From contig JAIVFJ010000360.1 of assembly GCA_025765615.1 (NCBI GenBank), positions 1 to 57,605 on the forward strand: a stretch of 57,605 nucleotides of DNA, in the 5' to 3' direction. The notes under the pieces are model-generated. The model saw nothing but the letters and a program-made list of their open reading frames with translations, did not search any database and had not been told where the DNA came from. The stretch comes from Zopfochytrium polystomum. Taxonomy: Eukaryota > Chytridiomycota > Chytridiomycetes > Chytridiales > Chytridiaceae. Both the position numbers and the translations under genes were made by a program. Below are positions 22,199 to 31,271 of the stretch, piece by piece (positions within the stretch are counted from its first letter, which is position 1; the number at the start of each line of letters is the position of its first letter).

Positions 22199-22637
22199 AT
22201 GCCCGCGCAACCGCATCTCCGTCGTCGTGTCCGCCCCGCGCCGGCGGCCGTCCACGTCCTCGTCGCCATCCTCGCCGCCCTCATGGCCGCCGCCGCCTTC
22301 GCCGCCTCCTCCGCCCACGCCATCACCACCGGCAACGAAAAGTGCCAGCCCGCCATCGACGCTTTCAGGACCAAAGTGAACGGCGCGTGCGGCGCGCCGT
22401 CGTCGCCGGACCCTTCGCCAGAGGCGGTCAAGAAGGCCTGGGTCTGCCAGTGCTCCTCGCCCGACCTCATCCCGTGCAGCCAGGCCATCAACGACAACTG
22501 CGTGCACACGGACGGCTTCCCGGTCACTGTGCTGGAGGCCATGGATCCTGTCATTCGTACCACGGAGCAGCTGAAGAGCCTGTGCGCGTAAGTAGCGGAT
22601 GCTTCTTCGTTTGTCCTTCCATGCACACCGACACTCA

Positions 22638-22668
<31 letters not shown>

Positions 22669-22967
22669 CATTCATACTAAACAAACGATGCAAAATTCAC
22701 AACCAACAAAACAGCCGCTGGAATGTCACCATTACCGGCACTCTTTCTGCACCCACGGCGTCCATCACCGTCGTCACCCCAACTACTACGGCTTTTAGTT
22801 CAACGGGCTCCTCCTCTGGCACGTCCGCCGCCTCGACGTCCAACACCACCGTGGCAACCACCACTCCCTTGTTGACCTCTTCTGCTTCGTCCGTTGGGTA
22901 CACGAGCCACGCCCTCGTTGCCGCTGTCCTTTTTGCTTTCGTTACTTTGTCATCGCTTTCGGTTTGA
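22199..22967 (+). CDS. Secreted cysteine-rich, probably GPI-anchored surface protein, copy A
   Basis: The N-terminus MPAQPHLRRRVRPAPAAVHV is followed by a long hydrophobic core (LVAILAALMAAAAFAAS) and a cleavage site near AHA-I. The ectodomain has conserved cysteines (GNEKCQPAID, NGACGAPSS, WVCQCSSPDLIPCSQAINDN, TTEQLKSLCA). An intron from about 22589 to the CAG at about 22713 contains an AC microsatellite and joins to RWNVTITGTLSAPTASITVV. A Ser/Thr-rich stalk and a C-terminal hydrophobic tail (ALVAAVLFAFVTLSSLSV) follow. This layout (signal, cysteine-rich domain, glycosylatable stalk, tail) indicates cell-surface anchoring. A tandem paralogue lies 300 bases downstream. The family was not recognised. 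Confidence 0.7.
22636..22667 (+). repeat. (AC)n microsatellite inside an intron
   Basis: Run of about fifteen AC units in the intron of the copy A surface-protein gene. Confidence 0.85.
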
Positions 22968-23269
22968 AATAAAGAAATAGAAGCTGGCCGTCCACGCACC
23001 ATGCCATCAACAACACCGAATATTAATTTCCCGGCCACGATGCTGTTCGCCCTCGGGTGGACGTGATTGCGTTACGGTCCGGCTTCCAGTGACTTCCCCA
23101 CAGCCTCAATCCCGTGCTTCCTCGGACCGCGGACCCACCAACGAACCAAAATGGAAAGAGAAAATGGGAAAGACAGAACGTGCGAGACACCCGTGCAGCA
23201 GAACCAATAAATAAATAAAGGGCTCCCGCTCGTTCCTGTCAAAATCAACACTGCTTCACACAAACCCTG

Positions 23270-24044
23270 ATGCCCTCGCAACCGCCTCACCGCCGTCCTC
23301 GACGCCTCGCTGGACTCACCCCCACAGCCCTGGCCATCGCCATCCTGACCCTCGCTGCCGCGCTCATCCCGTCACCCGCCCACTCCCAAAGCATCGGGAA
23401 CACCCAGTGCGACCCCGCGATCCACGACTTTTTCGCCAAACTAGTCACCCCTTGCGGCGTCGGCCTCACGCCCAACCCGCGCCTGCGCACGCCTGACGAG
23501 CAAACAAAGGCGATGCTCTGCTCCTGCAACTCCCCGGATCTCATCCCGTGCAGCCAGGCAATCGACGACAATTGCGTGTACGCGCCGCCGCCCGGCCTCT
23601 CGCAACCGGGCGTGCTGTGGCCTTTAGTACGCACCACGGAACAGCTCAACAAGGAGTGCGCGTAAGCAAGGGCTGGCGTGAGAGAAGTGGAGTCTCCCGC
23701 AAGGACGTGGCTAACCCTCAATTTCTAACAGCCACTACAACATCACAATCACTGGTACATTGCAGTATCCACCAACAGTGCCTATCACAGTCGTGACTCA
23801 CACACTTGCATCGTCCTCGACGTCGCCCTCTGCGACCCAGTCAGTGTCCTCTGCAGGCGTCGTGCCCACCACCACCAAGTCTGCTGCAGGAACCCTGCCC
23901 GGACGGCTGTCCGACATTCTAGCGGCCGCCTTTGGGGTCGCTGTTGCCGTGCTTTATCTCTGGCTTCATTTCATTCTGTCTGATGTTTACCTCCTTGAAG
24001 AAGTTGAATGGATAGATTTGTTGAACACTCCTTTGGCTGGCTGA
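23270..24044 (+). CDS. Secreted cysteine-rich surface protein, copy B
   Basis: Tandem paralogue of the gene at 22199. The signal peptide spans LTPTALAIAILTLAAALIPS to AHSQ. Shared ectodomain motifs are GNTQCDPAIHDFF, LVTPCGVG, CSCNSPDLIPCSQAIDDN and TTEQLNKECA, then, after an intron at about 23663-23730, HYNITITGTLQYPPTVPITV. The stalk is shorter than in copy A. The C-terminus (ILAAAFGVAVAVLYLWLHFI) is followed by about 27 more residues including charged ones, so this copy may be a single-pass membrane protein rather than GPI-anchored, unless a further intron is missed. Same strand, about 300 bases apart, and the same intron position show a local duplication. Confidence 0.68.
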
Positions 24045-24089
24045 GGTGGCGCATATGAAGTTAAAAACAAAAGCCTCCGTGAAGACATA

Positions 24090-25910
24090 TCAAATCCCCA
24101 GGTCTTCTTCCCTCCTCCTCCCAGCCCTCCCGGTCACAGCCCCAGCATTCAACCTCGCAATCATCTCCCCCTCCGACATGAAGTCGCCTTCCTCCAGCTG
24201 CTTCGTCTTGACCGTCGCCCTAGACCTCCCCGCCCACTCCCGCTGCACCGCCGCCAGCATCCGCCGCGTCTCCTCCCGCTCCCGCCACTCGACGTACTCC
24301 ACTCCTCGTCCGTCATGAGGAGCTCCTCCGCCGTCGGCAGCGCGTCGGCGCCGTCGTCACCAGAGACTGCGGACGTCGCGAGCGGCGACTCATCAATCGA
24401 GTTCCAGAGGCCCTCGATGTCGTAGTGCGCACGGGCCGCGGCGGTGAAGGAGTGCACGACGAAGCGACCGACGTCGAGAACCATCCAGTCGGTGGAGGAC
24501 GCGCCCTCGATGGTGAGGCTGGAGCGAAGGGTAGGGTCGGTGGGGACGAACTTTTTGGCCTGCGGGCGCGGGAGAGGGGTGTGAGAATAAGACCAATGAG
24601 AGAGGCAGTTCATATTTTCGTACCTTCCGTCTGACCGCGTCCACCAGGCTGAAGAGCTGCTTCGTCGACCGCGCCGTCACCACAACGATCGTGTCCGTCC
24701 AGTCGCTCTTGCGCCGCACGTCTAGCACCGCTACGTCCACCCCGCGCTCAGCCTCCAGCGCCGAAAGGATGTGCTCGAGCTTCAGCCGCCCGTCGGACTC
24801 TGCTGAGACGTCGTCCGCGCTCGCGTCCTTGTCGCCTCGGCTGCGGCTCTCGGCCACGCCTGCCGCCGCCATCCACCGTGGTACCGCCGCGGGTTCCGCA
24901 GCGGGCGCCGCCTCGGCAGTGTTGAAAGCAGCTCCGACGTACCAATCTGCGTCGCCGGCCGGGGAAAGGGTAGGTTCCTCGGTGGTCGGTGCGGTAATCT
25001 GGTCGTCGCGCACCACCTGGGCCATCTCGTACAGCTCTTGGATCCGCTCGCGTGCTTTCGCCTGCGCATCGGCTCGGAGCTGGCGCCGATTGTCCACGGG
25101 GGGTTGCGGTGCACCAGAATGGGCGGCTTCGTCGTCGACAGTGGCTGTCAGTTGGTCCACTGAAGCATCTTCCGATGAGTGAGTCGAAGCGACCGGAGAA
25201 ACGGTTGTAGTGGGGTTGAGAGCAGAAGACCGAACAGCTTCTGGTATCTGCGGATGCAGTCTTGAAGTGAGAAACGAAGCGTTTGGATCCGCATGTGCTC
25301 GTGCGTCGGTGGCTCGGCTTTCGCGTGGAACCACAGGCGCTGCTTCTCGCGAATCGTACAACACGGGCGGTTTGGCCTCCGACTCCGTTGACCGATCCGC
25401 CGAAGACGCATCTTCCCCTCCCGGAATCGCAGCATCTTCATGGCCTCTCCATCCCAGTTGAGTGCTCGCCGAAGCCGCAGCCGCCGCCGACAGCAATCTG
25501 GACGACGCCGACTCCGTCACCTGCGTCCGAAACACGGGGACCTTGAGCCGCTGGCCCCGCGTCAGATCCGGGACGGCCGCGTCCTCGTACTCGACGTCGT
25601 CGCCCTCGGTGAGGCCTGAGTACCGGCCGACCCCGCCGGGGGAGAGGCGGCGGAGCGCAAGTTTCTCCACGAGCGTCTGGTCCGGCGAGGACGAGGAGGG
25701 TTGGTCGATCTGAGTCGGCGGCCGCGCATCGTCGAGATAGATGGCTCCAGCGTCTGCTGATGCGGCCGCGCGACGAGATCTTCGTGCGAGCGAGGGTCTG
25801 CTAGCGTGAAGGAATCTGGCGTGTGAGCCGGGGGCGGCTGCGGCGAGGGCGCCTTGCCCACAAGGCTGGGAGCTCCGCAGGAGGAAGGTGAGTCTTCCAG
25901 CGGACAACAT
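24090..25910 (-). CDS. Mitochondrial ribosome-silencing factor RsfS/Iojap-domain protein (possible frame break near the end)
   Basis: The start is taken at 25910 (MLSAGRLTFLLRSSQPCGQG), an Arg-rich amphipathic presequence with RFLHAS. An in-frame upstream ATG exists at 25970. A disordered linker of about 330 residues precedes the conserved domain: LEHILSALEAERGVDVAVLD, KSDWTDTIVVVTARSTKQLF and, after an intron at about 24623-24560, TDWMVLDVGRFVVHSF and ARAHYDIEGLWN. These match RsfS/Iojap (human MALSU1), which binds the large mitoribosomal subunit. After LLMTDEE the better protein-like continuation (VEWREREETRRMLAAVQREW, to a stop at 24090) lies in another frame. The switch is at a tandem near-repeat TACTC/CACTC at 24295-24304. 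In the unshifted frame the protein ends at 24161 with low-complexity sequence. Confidence 0.78.
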
Positions 25911-26296
25911 TGGATTGATTCTGACTTGGACGATCGCAAACTCCGACGGCGCACCTGCCGAGCGATACATTTTAAATCAGCGTTCCGTCGCACGGTGGGC
26001 CTCGAACCAAAGCGGCGCTTCCTTCCGGGCCGGAGCGTACAGTCGTCGAACGCGAAATGGAACGAACCAAAGGTTTGATTGCATGTATGCTTTGGGCACT
26101 CTAACCACGACACACTCTCCAAGTTCCATCACGGCTTTTGCTTCGTCCAGAGGTGCGAAGCTCAGGGATTTAGTTAGGCGAAACGGAGCCGGAATGAATC
26201 AATGGCAAGGGATCGTTGATCGGTTGCTTTTACCTCCATTGAAAAGGTATCGAATCAAGTAATAGAAGAAGTAAGCAATGTCCCATAATGCGCACA

Positions 26297-26378
26297 GACA
26301 ACGTGGCCGAGTGGTTAAGGCGACAGACTTGAAATCTGTTATCCACTGGATGCGTAGGTTCGAACCCTGCCGTTGTCG
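26297..26378 (+). tRNA. tRNA-Ser (TGA)
   Basis: 82-base type II tRNA. The acceptor GACAACG pairs with CGTTGTC, followed by discriminator G. The anticodon loop ACTTGAAAT gives TGA. A long variable arm is present, and the T arm is GGTTCGAACC. No intron. Confidence 0.93.
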
Positions 26379-26840
26379 ATACTAATGCTGTTTGAGAGCT
26401 GGTTTATTTGCACGATTTACCAGTTTAAGATACTTCCTTCTTGAGTGCTAAAACGTTGATCTTTCTCAGCGGATGCAACATTGGAATTCGGCTATGCATT
26501 CCCAAATTCTCACTCCACGCCAGGAAAATGTGGGCTCTGTTCCTAAAATTACTGGCATTCGGCTGCCACAAGCAGAGCTCTTCTCTGCTATGCATGAATC
26601 TTACTTTAACACAGATTGAAACCAGAAAAAAGTTACCACCGATCCTTGAGCGTAGATGAGCTTTCCACGCGTCCCAGTGAGCGAGGAGACAACTTTGAAA
26701 GCAAAGTGAACTTCAAATAAAGACATAGAAAAGTTGCGGAACTGAGAATCACCCTCTGAAAACCAGACGACAAGAGAAAAGGCCAGCCATGTCGCTGAAG
26801 AAAAATCAAAGGAAAGGAGCAGGATATCGTAGTACAGCCA
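26379..26840. other. Intergenic
   Basis: Short open frames only; nothing recognised. Confidence 0.4.
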
Positions 26841-28640
26841 CTAAAATGTTACTTTCCTTCGTTCAAACCGTGAAGCAGCCTCCCCTCCAAAGTTGATGCT
26901 GCAGTACTCGTCTTGAGTGATATCGTACTCCTTTCCAAACAAGGCGCCGTAATTGGCGTTCCCAGCGCAGGTCTGGTAGTAGTCTGGCGCGCACCCGTCG
27001 GTGTCGGCGTACTGCACCTTGCCGTAGGGAAAGGCGATCTGATAGTGGCCGTTGACGGTGAAGGCCATGTAAAGCACTGTGATGACGACGGCCGTTCCCC
27101 AGTCGAACGCGGCCGATATGACATATGCGTACTTTTTTTTACCAAGCGTGGTTGTACTTCCTGACAAATTAGTTGACGATGACACCGACCGAGAGCGGCG
27201 TGATGATGTCGGAGCGGTTCGAGCTGGCTTGGGGGGAACACTGCGATGATGGGGAAGTTGACGACCGTTCGGCAGGACCTTGTGCATGACGAAGGGGAAG
27301 ATGGGCGCTAGGACGCCGACGAGGAAGCCCCACACGGTCGTGACGTACGGCGAGCCCCGGTCGAAGAAGCAGGCGAGGCCGATGGCACCCCAGATTGCGC
27401 CGGCGTTCAGGAAGACGTTGAAGTTGGACGCCCACCTATCCCGCGGGTCGACCTGCAGCTTCCACGCCTTGCCGGAGGTCGGGTCGCCCGGGACGATGTA
27501 AATGTTCCTTTCGGTGCGACCAAAGGACTTGTAGATGACGAACGCGTACAAAGGCGTTGACGACGGACGCGATCAGGGTGCTGGTGAGCTGCACCACGAA
27601 CATGGTGCGAGGGCGCATCTTGAGGTAGTGGCCGAGCTTGAGGTCGGCGACGAGCAGGAGGCCTTGAGACATGGACATGTAGGACAGCGTCTTGAACGCC
27701 ACGGCCGAGGAGGATGAGCCCGTCAGGAATTCGGACATGACGTTCAGGCCGATCTGCTGCCCGGAGATCTCCTGGATGTTGCCGATTGGGATGAAGGAAA
27801 CGATAGCGAGGAGCAGACCGAGGATGACGCACCACCACGGAAGGTCGATTGGCATACAAGAATGAGTGGACGGCCAGGAGAATGATATACCACAGGTCAG
27901 GCACATCCGGGTGCACATCCATCATCCTGGCATGCACGTTCGACGTGTCGAGGTTGCGCATGGCCGTTCGGGAGCGGCGCCAATTCTCTTCACCGTACCA
28001 CAGACCAACGTGAACAAGCGAAGATCCAAACACAATGAATGAGGCGAGGTACTCGAGAGCAAAGGAGGGCGCGATGCGCACGGGGTGCAACTTTTCGTAA
28101 AGGTCCTCCTTCAGCGTTTATGTATTCTCGTCGACAAGCGAGCGGGCGTGAACGTTGGTTCCGTCCTTGTCGAACGTGAGGCGTGTTTAAGGTGGGTCCA
28201 AGAGGCAAAGCCGGTGCCGTTCGGGCCTTTTCACGTTTCGCGTTATGGAGATGAAAGAGGTTAGAAAAGTTAAATTCTTGAAAGCCAGGAGGGAGTGCAA
28301 CGGCTGACAAGAATTTGATTCTTGCCGTCAAGAGGGTTGGTGCTGATTTCGTAAGTCTTTGCCGAACGCATTGTTGACCCAAACAAATGGGACGACCACT
28401 GAAATGTGCAATGTGTTAACGACGGAATGGAAGGCTTATTGCTGAGAAATCGACATCGCTTACTGTAGAGCATGAACGGGAGACCAAAGAATTGGTTAAA
28501 CAGCGCCCAGAGAGGTGTGGTGATCGGTGCTTGGGACCCCATCGTGGACCGTCGAAAGTGAACGACAGGAAGCCAAGACTTTGCGAATTGGAGCCGAGGC
28601 CGCGCATGACTTTGGCGGCACACGGGAGCCTCCGCAGAGT
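26841..28640 (-). pseudogene. Decayed oligopeptide transporter (OPT family)
   Basis: Successive minus-strand fragments read as an OPT transporter in order: GFLSFTFDGPRWG and PITTPLWALFNQFFGL (about 28600-28490), FDKDGTNVHARSLVDEN, SFALEYLASFIVFGSSLVHV, IDLPWWCVILGLLLAIVSFI, QEISGQQIGLNVMSEFLTG, WASNFNVFLNAGAIWGAIGL, SPYVTTVWGFLVGVLAPIFP and YAYVISAAFDWGTAVVITVL. The reading frame is lost at about 28540, 27850, 27550 and 27190-27260. In-frame stops occur at 28118-28120, 27169-27171 and 27139-27141. These stops are substitutions in otherwise aligned sequence, so sequencing indels alone cannot explain them. The intact family protein would import small peptides across the plasma membrane; this copy almost certainly cannot. 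A further N-terminal part is not recognisable upstream. Confidence 0.72.
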
Positions 28641-29794
28641 TGTTTCGGGAGCTTTGGCTCAAAGTAGCAGAGCAGAGACACAGCGACAACGACCAGCCAG
28701 CCCCCCACAGGCGTCGATCTTCCGTTGAGATTCAGGATTGACGACTGACCTGTCGCGTCCACACCGCTGTTCCCTTATGTTCCGGCTTTCTCCGGCTTGG
28801 CAGTGTTGACTCTGATCCTCACATTTGGACAACAGACGCGGGAGGAAGACTGCAGAACGAGTTTTACGGCCGATCGGCAACGAGTTTGTCCGAATTGCCC
28901 TTTTGCCGCTACTCAGCGGCAGTCTTTGCGATGCGGCGGTGTGGGGGCGGTCGCTCCATACCGCGCGAAATGAGAGTGGTGCTCGAGCGATGGGCCGTTC
29001 CCGTGGTCTTACGACAACGCGGTTTGGGCCGCAGAGAGGAGCGTCTCTCTGACAGATTCGCGGAATCTATTTTTGTTGGTCGCGGACACGTGTTTACTGT
29101 GTTACGTAGTCGAGTAGCGAGATAACCCTTGTTCAGCGCCCGCAAATCATAATAACGGGATCTTAGGTCCGTCCAGACACATACGCTCTCCCTATCCGTC
29201 CACTTCATCGTCGACGGCGCCGCAGTCCAAGTGCTGGCGACAGACCTTTCGTCACCAGTAAAAATGAAAACCAGCGCAGCGATGGAAAGAGGAGCGACAG
29301 GTCTAAAGCCTCCAAGGGCGATATATGCGACGAGAGGGAGCGCATGTCGTACAGGCGGAGCCGGTTCAGGGGTCCGGTGGGAGCACTTATCACTGAGAGC
29401 ACTAAGACCAGAGAGCGAGATCGTGAGGGAGAAGCGCATTCCAGCTTGTCCTTGCCTACGTTTCCGAAGATGGAGAGAACGATATACATGCGTCTGCTTC
29501 AGGGCTTTTGCAAAGGCGGCGCAGATGGTCTGCAGGAGTTTGTGGTCGCAGAGTTAAAGTGGATGGAAGCGAACAGGTTTACAGACACGCCGAGCAGAGA
29601 GTTGCTGGGATGGGTTTGCAAGGGGTGGGGAGTAGAGACCGATCTCCGTGGATCGGGTTGTCGTTGGCAAGTAATGAATGGCCCAGCTAAATGTTATGAA
29701 ATACGTCCGTAGAACAGATTCAGTGCTTTGCGATGTACGAATCTTGCCAAAATTGTGTTTTAAATTTATACTCATATTTTCTTTCCACAGTCAG
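28641..29794. other. Intergenic or unrecognised sequence
   Basis: Several medium-length frames overlap here. The minus frame 29439-28909 has a hydrophobic stretch (LPLVAYIALGGFRPVAPLS), but I see no supported exon structure or family. It may contain degraded 5' sequence of the OPT relic. Confidence 0.35.
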
Positions 29795-29866
29795 TCCCAG
29801 ATCGTCTAACGGTTAAGATTCCGCCCTTTCACGGCGGCGATCGGGGTTCGACTCCCCGTCTGGGAG
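29795..29866 (+). tRNA. tRNA-Glu (TTC)
   Basis: 72-base cloverleaf. The acceptor TCCCAGA pairs with TCTGGGA, followed by discriminator G. The anticodon is TTC in CCCTTTCACGG, and the T arm is GGTTCGACTCC. No intron. Confidence 0.93.
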
Positions 29867-30144
29867 ATAATTTGAATTGGCTGAAGCGAGTATCTGAAAA
29901 AAGTAGTTTTTTTTTTTTCTTAGTATTATTCGGGAGTTTTTGCAAAGGCAAGGAAATTTACTTTTCCTTGTGAAAGATTTGACGAAGAAGGATTCCCTGT
30001 TTGGATTTAGTTTTTGCCGCAGCCAATTTTCCTTGTGTTTTTCCTTGTGAGATTGATGACATGGACATTGACGACCTCACTGACAACGAGGACGATCTCT
30101 TCAGTCTTGCCATCTTGCTACTTCAGTACGGCTGACAAAACACC

Positions 30145-30486
30145 TTGACAACATGCCAGGGCTTTCGCTACAAGCAGTGTGAACAACCTCCAGAGTTCTG
30201 GATCCACCACTTCTGCTTTACAAAAAACGAGATCGCCTGCCTATGTGATCGTCTTCGCATCCCCAACCCTTTCACAACTGTAACCTGTTACACCACATCC
30301 GCTCACGATGCTGCCTGCATCATGCTTTTCCGACTCGCATATCCATGCCGATTGCGAACGATGGAACAGTTTTTTGATCGCTCAATCTCAGCCCTCTCAA
30401 ACATAGCCAACCTCACTGAACAAACTCTGCAAGAGTATCACGCTCTGTCAGTTCTTCTTCTGTGCCTGATTGACGGAGGGCACTAG
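30145..30486 (+). pseudogene. Truncated PIF/Harbinger transposase (N-terminal part only)
   Basis: The reading frame contains FWIHHFCFTKNEIACLCDRL, AACIMLFRLAYPCRLRTME and FFDRSISALSNIANLTEQ. This matches the helix-turn-helix region ahead of the DDE_Tnp_4 nuclease, where LRRLAYP and the F-x-RS-x-S-x-LS-x-I motif are typical. No Asp/Glu catalytic motifs follow, so the copy cannot encode an active transposase. It was probably removed by an internal deletion that fused it to the tail of the oppositely oriented ORF. Confidence 0.65.
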
Positions 30487-30969
30487 CGTCTTTGTCCTTG
30501 TGCCATTTTCGGAGCGCATCAAGCCTCTTGCTGCACTGGGGTCCGTCCCTAATGTCATCAAGGGTGAGACAGCAAGTGTTGTTGACATTGTTTGCAACAG
30601 TCACCCATATGCTCCTGCTGTCTCGCCAAACTTAGCTTTGAAGGGTTCGATGCTGATGACCTCCTTCATAAGAGCGATGTCCATTGCGATCGTAAAACGG
30701 ATTGCAGAATTTCGAACACGCTTTCCATACAGATTGCGAGCAGATGCAGCCACTTCTCCTGCTCCATCTAGGTCTTCTTCATCGGCCAGTTCTGCAGCTG
30801 GAGTACTTCCTACGCCAACAGCTGGTCTGTGAGCGGCCGTGTGAGCAGCTGTAGCGACTTGCAGTGCAGCGGCAGTGGCGGGAAGGACAGCGGTGGCTGC
30901 TGACTCCACTGTTGTTGAGCAGGAGGCGATCGGTTGGCGTTTGGGGGACCTTGCTGTCCTTCCTTCCAA
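30413..30969 (-). pseudogene. Myb/MADF-like accessory ORF of the Harbinger element, frameshifted
   Basis: On the minus strand, RFTIAMDIALMKEVISIEPF and KAKFGETAGA (about 30740-30610) resemble the trihelix/Myb-like DNA-binding protein that accompanies Harbinger transposases. The continuation VANNVNNTCCLTLDDIRDGP with LRKWHKDKDASALRQSGTEE is one frame away; a single extra base at about 30605-30610 separates them. The N-terminus is Ala-rich. It is read as a decaying partner gene. Confidence 0.55.
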
Positions 30970-31201
30970 TGTTTTTTACGAGACCCTCACAAGGAATTTC
31001 TTCGCCATTTTCCTTGTGGGCGAAGGAAAAGTTCCTGTCAGGAATTTGAGCAAGGAAAAGTAAATTTCCTTGCGTTGCAAAACTCCCTATTGTTTGAGAT
31101 TGTTTGTATTCATCTTCGCCAGGATGTGCATTCAATTTTTTCGATCTGCTTCAGCTTGGTGGTACGCGGCCTTCTTCAACCCACAACCCGTCTCCGCCAT
31201 T

Positions 31202-31202
<1 letters not shown>

Positions 31203-31236
<34 letters not shown>
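31203..31236 (+). repeat. Poly-C tract (about 34 C)
   Basis: Uninterrupted homopolymer immediately downstream of the sugar-transporter gene's 3' end. Its length in the assembly is unlikely to be exact. Confidence 0.9.
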
Positions 31237-31237
<1 letters not shown>

Positions 31238-31271
31238 CCTTTCTCCTCCTCCATCCTCACTCTGGTTTGGT

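Larger units (their letters stand above)
29931..31088. mobile_element. Internally deleted PIF/Harbinger-like transposon with inverted termini
   Basis: The left end GGGAGTTTTTGCAAAGGCAA, continuing GGAAATTTACTTTTCCTTG, is inversely repeated at the right end (31087 back to about 31047: GGGAGTTTTGCAACGCAAGG and so on). Similarity runs for about 40 bases. Subterminal TTCCTTGTG motifs are repeated inside both ends. ATT on each side (29928-29930 and 31089-31091) could be the 3-base target duplication if one terminal base is mismatched. Inside are the N-terminal part of a Harbinger transposase on the plus strand and a Myb/MADF-like ORF on the minus strand, the standard two-gene layout. The DDE catalytic region is missing. 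Confidence 0.72.

Noticed and set aside
26841..27551. Intact 236-residue membrane protein
   Set aside because: It is only the C-terminal piece of the OPT relic; the middle of this frame is out-of-phase sequence.
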